Source: Allomuricauda sp. CP2A (GTDB taxonomy: Bacteria > Bacteroidota > Bacteroidia > Flavobacteriales > Flavobacteriaceae). Taken from it: DNA of 64,000 bases. The notes under the pieces are model-generated. The model searched no databases. It saw only the letters and a list, made by a program, of their open reading frames with translations, and was not told where the DNA came from. Shown piece by piece: positions 40,279 to 48,705 of the stretch (position 1 is the first letter of the stretch; every line of letters starts with the position of its first letter). Location of the stretch: contig NZ_LXTT01000026.1 in the NCBI RefSeq assembly GCF_001683915.1, positions 1-64,000 on the forward strand, read 5' to 3'. The position numbers and the translations under genes were made by a program.

Positions 40279-41748
40279 TTGAACCCATTAAAAAGGCTTT
40301 TTAAACAGACTTTTATTTATGGCCTGGCTACGGTAATGCCCCGGGTCATTTCCTTTTTTCTGTTACCACTCTATACCGCTGTTTTTGAAAATGCAGCGGG
40401 GTACGGGCAGTATACCAATATCTATGCTTGGATAGCTATTTTCAATGTCTTTTTGGCCTATGGCATGGAGACCGCTTTTTTTAGGTTTTACCATAAAACG
40501 GACGACAAGAAAAAGATCATATCCACTTCGCTGATATCCCTTTTGGCCTCTTCCCTCTTGTTTTTGATCATTGCGCTGTCCGTAAAACAGTGGTTGTCCA
40601 ATGTAACCAACATCAATGCGGATTATATTAAGTTCACCACTTTTATCTTGGTGTTGGATGCTTTGGTCATTGTTCCGTTTGCCTTGTTGAGGGCCCAGGA
40701 AAAACCCATGAAATATGCCGTCCTAAAGACCATTAATGTGGCCATAAATTTGGCCTTTAATGTGTTTTTCTTGCTTGTTTTGCCCAAAATGGCGCAAGAA
40801 AATCAGTCGGAGTTTTTTAATGCCATCTACAGGGAAAATTGGGAAATCCATTATGTGTTGCTTTCAAATGTGATTGCCAGTGGTATTACGCTTTTGATTT
40901 TGTTGCCCACATATATCAAGGTCCCATACCTATTTGATACTGATGTGTGGAAGCAGATGATGAAATATGCAGGTCCCGTAATGTTGGCCGGGGTTGCGTT
41001 TACGGTCAATGAAGTGCTGGACAAGATTTTACTGACCGAGATATTGCCAGCGGACATTGCAGAAACCGAAGTGGGAAAATATGGCGCATGCTATAAATTG
41101 GCGCTGTTCATGACCCTGTTCGGAACTGCGTTCCGGATGGGGGTGGAACCCTTTTTCTTCAGTCACGCCAAAACGGAGAAACCACAAAGGACCTACGCAC
41201 AGATCACCAATTATTTTGTGATTCTGGGGAGCATTATCCTTTTGGGCGTTGTGGTCTACATTGATATTTTGGGCAAGCTTCTGATTCGCAATCCTGTTTA
41301 TTGGGAAGCTCTTGATGTTGTCCCCATTATTTTATTGGGCAGTTTCTGTTTGGGCATATACCATAACCTTTCCGTTTGGTACAAAGTAACGGACCAGACC
41401 AAATTTGGGGCCTACATTTCATCTGTTGGCGCATTGATTACCCTGGTCACCAACATAGGGCTCATTCCCAAAATAGGCTATATGGCTTCAGCTTTGGCTA
41501 CCTTGGCCGCTTATGGTAGTATGATGGTGCTGTCCTATTTCTTCGGAAGAAAATATTACCCGGTACCCTACAACATGCGGAAGATTGGGTTCTATCTTTC
41601 CGTTTCAATTCTATTTTCAGCCCTTTCCTTCTACGTTTTTAATAGAAATTTAATAGGGGGCAGCCTACTTCTTTTGTTATTTTTGGGATTGATTTACAAA
41701 ATGGAAGGAGAAAATCTAAGAACCCTATTTTTAAGACGTGAAGATTAA
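40279..41748 (+). CDS. Polysaccharide flippase (MOP superfamily, Wzx/RfbX-like)
   Basis: A 489-aa protein with 12-14 membrane helices, opening [27 protein letters not shown], the standard MOP flippase start. [14 protein letters not shown] (about residue 58) and [14 protein letters not shown] (about 250) are typical of the oligosaccharide flippase family. It is not part of the capsule cluster at the left end and sits beside dut, a conserved flavobacterial pairing, so it may flip a general envelope lipid-linked glycan. The start is a TTG at 40279; no ATG is near. Its end overlaps the dut start by 11 bp. Confidence 0.88.
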   Translation: MNPLKRLFKQTFIYGLATVMPRVISFFLLPLYTAVFENAAGYGQYTNIYAWIAIFNVFLAYGMETAFFRFYHKTDDKKKIISTSLISLLASSLLFLIIALSVKQWLSNVTNINADYIKFTTFILVLDALVIVPFALLRAQEKPMKYAVLKTINVAINLAFNVFFLLVLPKMAQENQSEFFNAIYRENWEIHYVLLSNVIASGITLLILLPTYIKVPYLFDTDVWKQMMKYAGPVMLAGVAFTVNEVLDKILLTEILPADIAETEVGKYGACYKLALFMTLFGTAFRMGVEPFFFSHAKTEKPQRTYAQITNYFVILGSIILLGVVVYIDILGKLLIRNPVYWEALDVVPIILLGSFCLGIYHNLSVWYKVTDQTKFGAYISSVGALITLVTNIGLIPKIGYMASALATLAAYGSMMVLSYFFGRKYYPVPYNMRKIGFYLSVSILFSALSFYVFNRNLIGGSLLLLLFLGLIYKMEGENLRTLFLRRED

Positions 41749-42172
41749 GATCATCAACAAGTCAAGCCATGTATTGCCCCATTACGAAACCTTGGCTTCC
41801 GCAGGAATGGACCTTAGGGCAAACATTGAGTTGCCCATTGTATTAAAACCCTTGGAAAGGGCCATTGTCCCTACAGGAATTTATATGGAACTTCCCTTGG
41901 GGTATGAAGCCCAAGTAAGGCCGCGGAGTGGATTGGCGGCAAAAAAAGGAATCTCGGTACTGAATGCCCCTGGCACCATTGATGCAGATTATCGGGGTGA
42001 GGTAGGCGTGATTCTGGTGAACCTTTCATCCGAAGAATTTACTATTGAGAATGGAGAACGTATTGCCCAAATGGTCATTGCCAAGCACGAACGTGCCGAA
42101 TGGGAAGAAGTGGAATCCCTTTCGGAAACGGATAGGGGAGCTGGTGGATTTGGCAGTACGGGAACAAATTAA
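41738..42172 (+). CDS. dut: dUTP diphosphatase
   Basis: A 144-aa trimeric-type dUTPase with the five family motifs: [10 protein letters not shown] (about residue 20), [14 protein letters not shown] (about 65), [16 protein letters not shown] (about 78-90, catalytic Asp), [11 protein letters not shown] (about 107) and [11 protein letters not shown] (C-terminal). It hydrolyses dUTP to dUMP, keeping uracil out of DNA. The start is a GTG at 41738, overlapping the flippase gene; this gives the usual N-terminus MKIKIINKS. Confidence 0.96.
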   Translation: MKIKIINKSSHVLPHYETLASAGMDLRANIELPIVLKPLERAIVPTGIYMELPLGYEAQVRPRSGLAAKKGISVLNAPGTIDADYRGEVGVILVNLSSEEFTIENGERIAQMVIAKHERAEWEEVESLSETDRGAGGFGSTGTN

Positions 42173-42192
42173 ATTCCTGCGAAGGCAGGAAT
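42173..42192. repeat. Palindromic repeat left of the GIY-YIG gene
   Basis: ATTCCTGC-GAAG-GCAGGAAT immediately follows the dut stop. Its 14-bp core is the inverse of the repeat at 42628-42641. Confidence 0.82.
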
Positions 42193-42262
42193 CTCTTTGA
42201 AACAATCATTAGCCATTGGAGTTAGGATGCTCATAGCAAGTTGGATAAACTCAACCAAATAA

Positions 42263-42574
42263 ATGAAGTGTTGGACTGTCCAAATAATGATCAATCGACC
42301 TAACGGAGTGCTTTATGTTGATGTTACGGATAATCTGGATGAAAGAGTAAAAGAGCATAAGTTAAAATTATATCCAAGGTCTTTTACCGCTAAATACAAT
42401 TGTGACAAACTTGTTTATTTTGAAGAGTTTGATGATGGACAGGAGGCAGTAAAACGAGAAAGGCAAATGAAAAAATGGAAAAGGGTTTGGAAGGTCAAAT
42501 TAATAGAAAATTTTAATCCAAACTGGGTTGATATCAGCCTTAACTGGAAATTGAATTATAATAAATCAAGATAA
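42263..42574 (+). CDS. GIY-YIG nuclease family protein with altered motif residues
   Basis: A 103-aa protein of the small GIY-YIG (COG2827-type) family: NRPNGVLYVDVTDNLDERVKEHK, SFTAKYNCDKLVYFEEFDDGQEAVKRERQMKKWKR is the familiar order. The usual VYI...LYIG is here VQI...LYVD, so the first motif Tyr is Gln and the Gly is Asp; the Arg, His and the EREKQIK-type Glu survive (RERQMK). Catalysis may be lost or altered. The gene is bracketed by inverted copies of one palindrome. Function of this family in vivo is not known. Confidence 0.85.
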   Translation: MKCWTVQIMINRPNGVLYVDVTDNLDERVKEHKLKLYPRSFTAKYNCDKLVYFEEFDDGQEAVKRERQMKKWKRVWKVKLIENFNPNWVDISLNWKLNYNKSR

Positions 42575-42624
42575 ATCTTGTTGGAGTACTTAGAAAACAA
42601 GCAAAGTTTAACCGCAAAAAATAG

Positions 42625-42644
42625 ACACCTGCCTTCGCAGGTGT
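42625..42644. repeat. Palindromic repeat right of the GIY-YIG gene
   Basis: ACACCTGC-CTTC-GCAGGTGT. The hairpin ends 7 bp before the ATG of the nucleotidyltransferase gene at 42652, so it may affect its translation. Confidence 0.82.
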
Positions 42645-42651
42645 GTGAAAT

Positions 42652-43668
42652 ATGAAAATAATCGTACCCATGGCGGGAAGAGGTTCCCGATTACGACCAC
42701 ACACTTTAACCGTACCAAAACCACTCATTCCCGTTGCTGGAAAACCCATTGTGCACCGTTTGGTGAGCGATATTGCCAAGGTGTTGGGGGAACCCATCGA
42801 GGAGGTAGCCTTTATTCTGGGGGACCCTGCTTTTTTTGGTGATGATGTAGTGGATAGTTTGATGCGATTGGCAAAAGAATTGGGCGCAAAAGGTTCAATA
42901 TACCGGCAAGACCAACCCTTGGGAACAGGCCATGCCATTATGAGTGCCAAGGAATCGTTGAGCGGTCCTGCGGTAATTGCTTATGCGGATACGTTGATCC
43001 GTGCCGATTTTGATCTGGACAAATCTGCTGACAGCGTTATTTGGGTGAAGCAGGTTGACCACCCCGAAGCCTATGGTGTGGTAAAATTGAATGATGCCAA
43101 TGAAATAGTTGAGCTGGTAGAAAAACCAAAGGAGTTCGTCTCGGATTTAGCGGTAATAGGCATCTACTATTTTAAGGATGTCGGGATTCTTAAAAATGAG
43201 CTACAACACGTTTTGGACAACGATATAACCCATGGAGGGGAGTATCAAATCAATGATGGGATTAAACGCATGATGGAAAAGGGCATGAAATTTGTTCCTG
43301 GTAAAGTGGATGAATGGATGGATTGTGGCAACAAAAATGTGACCGTGGAGACCAACCAACGCATGTTGGATTTTTTGGAAAAAGACGGGGAAAATCTGAT
43401 TGCTGATTCAGTAAAACAAGAGAATGCCAATATTATTGAGCCCTGTTTTATTGGTGAGAATGTTGTGATCAAAAACAGTACGGTGGGACCTTATGTGTCC
43501 GTGGGGGCCAATACGGTTCTGGAGAATACAACCATTAAGAACAGTCTTGTACAAAACAATAGTAAAATATACAATGCAAATTTAGACAATGCCATGATTG
43601 GCAATTATGTTGTTTTTAATGGTAATTTTGAAACCATAAGTATTGGGGATTATTCCGTTTTGGAATAA
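42652..43668 (+). CDS. Sugar-1-phosphate nucleotidyltransferase
   Basis: A 338-aa enzyme. The N-terminal domain has PMAGRGSRLRPHTLTVPKPLIPVAGKPIV (residues 6-34), the nucleotide-binding signature of RmlA/GlmU-type transferases, then PLGTGHAIM (about 88), YADTLI and VVKLNDANEIVELVEKP (about 143). The C-terminal part (about 255-338) has left-handed beta-helix repeats (CFIGENVVIKNSTVGPYVSVGANTVLENTTIK). It forms an NDP-sugar from NTP and sugar-1-P; glucose is the most likely sugar, but the base and sugar are not certain. Confidence 0.88.
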   Translation: MKIIVPMAGRGSRLRPHTLTVPKPLIPVAGKPIVHRLVSDIAKVLGEPIEEVAFILGDPAFFGDDVVDSLMRLAKELGAKGSIYRQDQPLGTGHAIMSAKESLSGPAVIAYADTLIRADFDLDKSADSVIWVKQVDHPEAYGVVKLNDANEIVELVEKPKEFVSDLAVIGIYYFKDVGILKNELQHVLDNDITHGGEYQINDGIKRMMEKGMKFVPGKVDEWMDCGNKNVTVETNQRMLDFLEKDGENLIADSVKQENANIIEPCFIGENVVIKNSTVGPYVSVGANTVLENTTIKNSLVQNNSKIYNANLDNAMIGNYVVFNGNFETISIGDYSVLE

Positions 43669-43709
43669 GGCAATATGTCTTTTATTGATATAATGGCGTT
43701 AGGGATAGT

Positions 43710-44627
43710 ATGAATGGAAAGTTTCTTTTTTGGATGTGCTTAGTTGTGTCCACGCTGACATGGTATCCCACCTATGCCCAAGAAGAACAGGAAAGCGCGG
43801 AAGTATACCTCGAAGAATATACCGATAAGTTTCAAGAGAATTTCTTTGAGGCTCTCAAACAAAAAGGCATCCAAAATTATGACAGGGCCATTGATTTGTT
43901 GTTAAAGTGCAAACAATTGGATCCATCCAACAGTGTGGTGGATTATGAATTGGCCAAAGCCTATGCAATGGACAAGCAATATGTGCAGGCCCAAGAATAT
44001 GCCGTGAAAGCCCTGAATGCAGAACCAACCGATTTTTGGTATTTGGACAACCTTCTCCATGTATTGGAAAAAGAAGGGAGCCCTCTGGAAGCAGTTAAAC
44101 AGGAGATTCCTTTTGCCAATCAAAAGTTACAGCAAAACCTTGCTTTGGGATATTTCAAAATGAGAAAATACAACGATGCCCTCAAGGTTTTGGAAGGATT
44201 GGGCAGTTCTGCATTTGCTGAGGAACTGACCTCAAAAATAAAAGACTCCCTTCAAACTAAAAAGGAGGAAAGAACAGTTTCACCCGTGGTAACAAGTCCA
44301 AAAAAGGATGACCCCACGGCGCAATATCGATCACAAATAGAACAGCTGTTATCTGCATCAGATTATGGCCAATTATTGGCCATTTCCAAGGAGGCACAGG
44401 ATTCCTATCCGTTGCAACCCTATTTTTATTATGCGTATGGAGCAGCATTGAACAACACCTCCAATGCCAATAAGGCCATTGAGGTTTTGGAAAGTGGGTT
44501 GGATTACCTTTTGGACGATGATCAATTGGCCAACAAGATGTACAGCGAGCTGTCCAAGGCATATACAAGTATTGGCAATGCATCCAAAGCCAATGAATAT
44601 TTGAACAAGATAAAACCGGGATTATAA
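43710..44627 (+). CDS. Exported tetratricopeptide repeat protein
   Basis: A 305-aa protein with a signal peptide (residues 1-24, ending TYAQ) and TPR-like helical pairs: ALKQKGIQNYDRAIDLLLKCKQLDP (about 50-75), ELAKAYAMDKQYVQAQEYAVKALNAEP (about 80-106), and more after a charged linker (YYAYGAALNNTSNANKAIEVLESGL). It is likely periplasmic and may scaffold envelope proteins. It forms an operon with the DUF4292 lipoprotein gene (TAATG overlap) and the EnvC-like gene. Confidence 0.85.
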   Translation: MNGKFLFWMCLVVSTLTWYPTYAQEEQESAEVYLEEYTDKFQENFFEALKQKGIQNYDRAIDLLLKCKQLDPSNSVVDYELAKAYAMDKQYVQAQEYAVKALNAEPTDFWYLDNLLHVLEKEGSPLEAVKQEIPFANQKLQQNLALGYFKMRKYNDALKVLEGLGSSAFAEELTSKIKDSLQTKKEERTVSPVVTSPKKDDPTAQYRSQIEQLLSASDYGQLLAISKEAQDSYPLQPYFYYAYGAALNNTSNANKAIEVLESGLDYLLDDDQLANKMYSELSKAYTSIGNASKANEYLNKIKPGL

Positions 44628-45415
44628 TGGTTGGGTTGAAAGACATAGGAGGAGAGAAACGGTTGTGGGTATTGATTTTATCAATGCTGACACTTGGTGC
44701 ATGCAAAAGTACCAAGACGGTTACCGGAGGGGAAGTGGATTCCCGGATGTCCGCCAAAAACATCATTGACAACCATTATACCAATCAACCCAATTTCAAG
44801 ACCTTGAGTGGGCGCATCAAAATTGATTACTCCAATGGGGATGAAAGTCAAGGTGTAAATGTCAGTCTTCGGATGGAAAAAGACAAGGTCATTTGGATGA
44901 GTGCACCGCTGGGTATGGTCAAGGCACATATTACACCAAATAAAGTATCATTCTATAACAAACTACAGAACGAATATTTTGATGGTGACTTCAGTTATCT
45001 GAGCCATGTTTTGGGAACCGAACTCGATTTTGAAAAGGTCCAAAACCTACTTCTTGGCAATGCGGTTCTCGACCTGAGAAAGGAAAGATTCTCCTCTTCC
45101 GTCACTCAGGGCAACTATCAATTGAAACCAAAAAAGGCTAAGGACTTGTTCAAAATCTTATTTCAGGTGGAGCCCAAAAACTTTAAGATTGCCGCCCAAC
45201 AAATTTCACAACCGGATAGTTTACGACAGCTCCTGGCAAAATATACCTATCAGAATGTTTCTGGAAATGTGCTTCCAGAGGAAATTAAGATTTTGGCAGA
45301 GGACAAAGGCGAATTAACAACCATTGACCTGAGTTTTCGGAACCTGGAACTGAACAAATCCATGAGTTTTCCTTATAAAGTACCAAAGGGATTTGATAAA
45401 ATTACATTAAAGTAA
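44627..45415 (+). CDS. DUF4292 lipoprotein
   Basis: A 262-aa lipoprotein with lipobox LGAC near residue 26. The body, with LSGRIKIDYSNGDESQGVNVSLRMEKDKVIWMSAPLGMVKAHITPNKV (about 60-105), matches DUF4292, a Bacteroidota outer-membrane-associated family with a LolA/LolB-like beta fold by general resemblance. The role is not known; lipoprotein or lipid handling is a guess. Its start overlaps the TPR gene stop, and the EnvC-like gene starts one base after its stop. Confidence 0.87.
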   Translation: MVGLKDIGGEKRLWVLILSMLTLGACKSTKTVTGGEVDSRMSAKNIIDNHYTNQPNFKTLSGRIKIDYSNGDESQGVNVSLRMEKDKVIWMSAPLGMVKAHITPNKVSFYNKLQNEYFDGDFSYLSHVLGTELDFEKVQNLLLGNAVLDLRKERFSSSVTQGNYQLKPKKAKDLFKILFQVEPKNFKIAAQQISQPDSLRQLLAKYTYQNVSGNVLPEEIKILAEDKGELTTIDLSFRNLELNKSMSFPYKVPKGFDKITLK

Positions 45416-45416
45416 T

Positions 45417-46643
45417 ATGGCAAATAAAGTTTCATATTGCATTTATTATCTGATTTTTACGATTTTTATTTCCTTTTCTGGACATGCACAGACCAGTGAA
45501 CAGAAGGCGCTGGAGGCCAAAAGGGAGCGGTTGCAGGAGGAAATCAAGGAAATCAATAGATTGCTCTTTGCCGAACGCAAGGAAAAAGGCACCATTTTGG
45601 ATCAAATGGAGGCATTGGACAACAAAATCAATGTCCGGCAAGAGCTCATTCGGGTCACAAACCAACAGTCCAATTTGCTCAACAGACAGATCAATGTCAA
45701 TATCAGAAACATCAGTAAACTCCGGGAAGACCTAAACATATTGAAGGAGGACTATGCCAACCTCATTCAAAAGACCTATCAAAACAAATCCCAGAGCAAT
45801 AGGTTGATGTTCTTGTTGTCTGCCGAGAACTTCTTTCAAGCCTTTAAACGGTTGCAATACATGCAGCAATATGCCAAGCACAGAAAAAAGCAGGGCGAGG
45901 GCATTATCAAAAAAACGGAGGAGTTGGCCAAATTGAACCAGGATTTGGTGGAGCAGCGAAAGCAAAAGGATCAACTTGTAGCCGAAAACACCAAAGCCAA
46001 GAATGAACTTTCCAAAGAGGTTGAATCACAGCGGGACTTACTGAGAAGCATACGGCAAAACGAGGCAAAATATACCGCCGCCATTGCCGAAAAGCAAAAA
46101 GAGGCCCGCAGGATTGAACGAGAAATTGAGCGGTTGATACGGACGGCCATTGCAAGTTCAAATAAAAGTTCCGGCAAGTCCAGTAGCAGCACCACTTTTT
46201 CCCTTACCCCTGAAGCCAAATTGCTGGCAGACAACTTTTCGGCCAATAAAGGGAGACTTATTTGGCCCGTGGAGAAAGGAATAAAAAGTCAGGGCTATGG
46301 GATTTATGCCGATAAAATTTATCCCGGGATCAAACATCAGAACAACGGAGTCACAATCGCCACTGACAAGGGCAGCCAAGCCAGGGCCATTTTTGAAGGG
46401 GAGGTCATTGCCATTATCTCGGTTCCCGGAGGAAGTAAAGGTGTTACCATAAAACACGGGAATTATATCAGCACCTACTACAATCTATCCACATTGTATG
46501 TGAAAAAAGGGGATAAGGTAGCTGCAAAAGAGGTGTTGGGCGACATTTACACCAATCGGTTTGACGGCACTACAAAACTGAAGTTTTATTTGTACCAAGA
46601 TTCCAATCGTTTAAATCCGGAAGATTGGATATATCAATTATAA
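45417..46643 (+). CDS. EnvC-like murein hydrolase activator (degenerate M23)
   Basis: A 408-aa exported protein. After the signal peptide (ending GHAQ, about residue 24) comes a long coiled coil to about 250 (KALEAKRERLQEEIKEINRLL and onward), then a LytM/M23 domain. The M23 zinc residues are not intact: HQNNGV replaces HxxxD, IKHGN keeps one His, and YYNLS and LKFYLY lack the other His. It is therefore more like E. coli EnvC, which activates amidases at the septum without cutting peptidoglycan. It is in operon with the TPR and DUF4292 genes. Confidence 0.9.
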   Translation: MANKVSYCIYYLIFTIFISFSGHAQTSEQKALEAKRERLQEEIKEINRLLFAERKEKGTILDQMEALDNKINVRQELIRVTNQQSNLLNRQINVNIRNISKLREDLNILKEDYANLIQKTYQNKSQSNRLMFLLSAENFFQAFKRLQYMQQYAKHRKKQGEGIIKKTEELAKLNQDLVEQRKQKDQLVAENTKAKNELSKEVESQRDLLRSIRQNEAKYTAAIAEKQKEARRIEREIERLIRTAIASSNKSSGKSSSSTTFSLTPEAKLLADNFSANKGRLIWPVEKGIKSQGYGIYADKIYPGIKHQNNGVTIATDKGSQARAIFEGEVIAIISVPGGSKGVTIKHGNYISTYYNLSTLYVKKGDKVAAKEVLGDIYTNRFDGTTKLKFYLYQDSNRLNPEDWIYQL

Positions 46644-46646
46644 CAC

Positions 46647-47483
46647 ATGAAGAAAATTACCAACCTACAAGGAACTTTTGAATTGCACAACGGGGTCCAG
46701 ATGCCCTATTTGGGACTGGGCGTCTATCTGTCCGAGGATGGCAGTGAGGTCATCAATGCGGTAAAAGAAGCCCTTAATCATGGGTATCGGCACATCGATA
46801 CCGCCTCTTTTTACCACAATGAAAATGGTGTGGGCACCGGAATCAAGGAAAGTGATGTGGACCGTAAAGATGTTTTCTTGGTCACCAAGGTTTGGAACAC
46901 GGAGCAAGGGTACGAGAACACCTTAAAAGCGTTTGATGCAAGCTTGAAACGTTTGGGTACGGATTATCTCGACCTGTATTTGGTTCATTGGCCTAAAGAA
47001 GGGCTTTATAAGGAAACTTGGAAAGCCTTGGAGAAACTTTATAAGGAAAAAAGAGTCCGAGCCATCGGCGTGAGCAACTTTTTACAGTACCATTTGGAAG
47101 ATCTGTTGACCTCTGCGGAAATTGTTCCCATGGTCAACCAAATGGAGTTTCATCCATATTTGGTGCAGCAAGACCTTATCGATTTTTGCACATCAAAAGG
47201 CATCCAATATGAGGCTTGGTCTCCCCTTATGCAGGGCAATATCTTTGATTTGGACATCATGAAGGACTTGGCGGCCAAATACAACAAGACCATTGCCCAG
47301 ATTGTACTGCGGTGGGATCTTCAAAAAGGGGTGATCACCATTCCAAAATCATCCAATAAAAATCGAATTATGGCCAACGCCGACCTTTTCGATTTTGAAC
47401 TCAGCGAGGAAGATGTACAACTTTTGGATGGCCTGGACCGTGGAAAACGTTTTGGTCCAGATCCGGACAATTTTGATTTCTAA
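46647..47483 (+). CDS. Aldo/keto reductase
   Basis: A 278-aa AKR of the 2,5-diketo-gluconate-reductase type. MPYLGLGVYLS opens the barrel, DTASFYHNENGVG holds the catalytic Asp and Tyr (about residues 50-55), VTKVWN the Lys (about 80), YLVHWP the His (about 112), and SNFLQYHLEDLL, NQMEFHPY and ITIPKSSNKNRI (cofactor binding) follow. It reduces a carbonyl with NAD(P)H; the true substrate is unknown. It begins 3 bp after the EnvC-like gene. Confidence 0.94.
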   Translation: MKKITNLQGTFELHNGVQMPYLGLGVYLSEDGSEVINAVKEALNHGYRHIDTASFYHNENGVGTGIKESDVDRKDVFLVTKVWNTEQGYENTLKAFDASLKRLGTDYLDLYLVHWPKEGLYKETWKALEKLYKEKRVRAIGVSNFLQYHLEDLLTSAEIVPMVNQMEFHPYLVQQDLIDFCTSKGIQYEAWSPLMQGNIFDLDIMKDLAAKYNKTIAQIVLRWDLQKGVITIPKSSNKNRIMANADLFDFELSEEDVQLLDGLDRGKRFGPDPDNFDF

Positions 47484-47541
47484 TTTCGTTCAAGCAGGGG
47501 TTTGATAAAAGGATGGGTTCTACAACTGGAAAATATCCACA

Positions 47542-47844
47542 TCAGTATTCCAAAGGTTCTTTTTTGGCATATCTGACTCTCAAGATATACACAGCAGTTT
47601 TCTCAACAAGATAAGATATCCGATAGGAGTGCCTTTCATAAGCCCTGACATTTCCTTTATTGTCCCGCTTCAGCACATCAAGTTTGTAAATTTCGGGGTT
47701 GGTGGTCAAAATGTTGACGGAATTATAAATTTCTGTAATGACCCTTATGGTTGTTTCAATGGACTTTGACTCTTCCAACAAATTTAGAAATGCTAGGTTC
47801 AAGTCTGTTTCGGCCCGGTGTGTCCAGATTATTTTTTTGCCCAT
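47542..47844 (-). CDS. RelE/ParE family toxin
   Basis: A 100-aa basic protein, with KKIIWTHRAETDLNLAFLNLLEESK (residues 3-27) and YRISYLVEKTAVYILRVRYAKKEP (about 73-96), the start helix pair and the final strand of the RelE/ParE fold. It overlaps the upstream antitoxin gene by 16 bp, as type II toxin-antitoxin pairs usually do. Whether it cuts mRNA or hits gyrase cannot be told. Confidence 0.83.
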   Translation of the reverse strand: MGKKIIWTHRAETDLNLAFLNLLEESKSIETTIRVITEIYNSVNILTTNPEIYKLDVLKRDNKGNVRAYERHSYRISYLVEKTAVYILRVRYAKKEPLEY

Positions 47845-48059
47845 TTTTTGATATGCTCACCCACGTCCTCATGGGTGTATAGCTCCCCTTTCCCTATTTG
47901 GGCAATGGACTCGTCCAGTTCCTTATTGTATTGTTCCAGACTGATACGTTCGTCATCGTCAGCATAACTGTCGGCCATGGCCTTAACGAGCCTCAAGAAC
48001 CTGTGATCGGCCTTCTTAACGTATTCCAGTACACTTTGTCTCAAATCCAAGGTTGCCAT
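47829..48059 (-). CDS. Antitoxin of the RelE/ParE pair
   Basis: A 76-aa acidic protein beginning MATLDLRQSVLEYVKKADHRFLRLVKAM and ending in a charged helix HEDVGEHIKKWAKK. The first part should bind DNA and the last part should wrap the toxin, by analogy with similar small antitoxins in Bacteroidota. The pairing with the downstream toxin and the 16-bp overlap are the main evidence. Confidence 0.78.
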   Translation of the reverse strand: MATLDLRQSVLEYVKKADHRFLRLVKAMADSYADDDERISLEQYNKELDESIAQIGKGELYTHEDVGEHIKKWAKK

Positions 48060-48135
48060 ACTGTTCTGTGTTTGCTATAGTAAAGGTACAATTTTCATTC
48101 TATAGCTTTTATGTTTATTGTACAGAGGCTGATTT

Positions 48136-48648
48136 CTAAGTAGTAAACAAAGCCTTCAACTCTGTGGCATCGCTAGGTTTCATTTTCCCGGCCAGGACCA
48201 AGCTCAATTGTTTGCGCCTAAGGGCAGCGGCATAGCGTTCCTTTTCCAAATCCGTTTCAGGTTCCAGAGGGGGCACTTCCGTGGGCTTTCCGGTATCATC
48301 TACCGCCACAAAGGTGTAAATGGCTTCATTGGCCTTGGTACGCTCCCCTGTAAAACGATCCTCGATCCAAACATCAATAAAGATTTCCATGGAGGTTTTG
48401 AAGGCTCTAGAAACAGCGGCTTCCACGGTTACCACACTTCCCAAAGGCACGGCACGGTTAAAGGCCACATGGTTCACCGAAGCGGTCACGGTAATCCTTC
48501 GGCTATGCCGACGGGCCGCTATGCTGGCTGCCCTGTCCATTCGGGCCAAGAGCTCCCCTCCAAAGAGATTGTTCAAAGGGTTGGTCTCGCTGGGCAAAAC
48601 CAAATCGGTCATTACCGTTCGTGATTCATTGGGAGTTTTAGCACGCAT
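48136..48648 (-). CDS. Hotdog-fold acyl-CoA thioesterase
   Basis: A 170-aa protein. The ATG at 48648 gives MRAKTPNESRTVMTDLVLPSETNPLNNLFGGELLARMDRAASIAARRHSRR, the start of YciA/BACH-type thioesterases, where the Asn/Asp of NPLNNLFGG and MDRAA line the active site. TASVNHVAFNRAVPLG and IYTFVAVDDTGKPTEVPPL follow. It cleaves acyl-CoA in the cytoplasm. A TTG at 48666 is in frame but less likely. The C-terminus is longer than YciA. Confidence 0.92.
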   Translation of the reverse strand: MRAKTPNESRTVMTDLVLPSETNPLNNLFGGELLARMDRAASIAARRHSRRITVTASVNHVAFNRAVPLGSVVTVEAAVSRAFKTSMEIFIDVWIEDRFTGERTKANEAIYTFVAVDDTGKPTEVPPLEPETDLEKERYAAALRRKQLSLVLAGKMKPSDATELKALFTT

Positions 48649-48705
48649 ACCTGTAATTTTGCGCAAAGATATTGAAGTACGGTATCGTTTTAAAGAAAAG
48701 AAGGC

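Noticed and set aside
45417-46643. Active M23 peptidase
   Set aside because: Zinc-binding His and Asp residues are mostly replaced, so it is called an EnvC-like activator.
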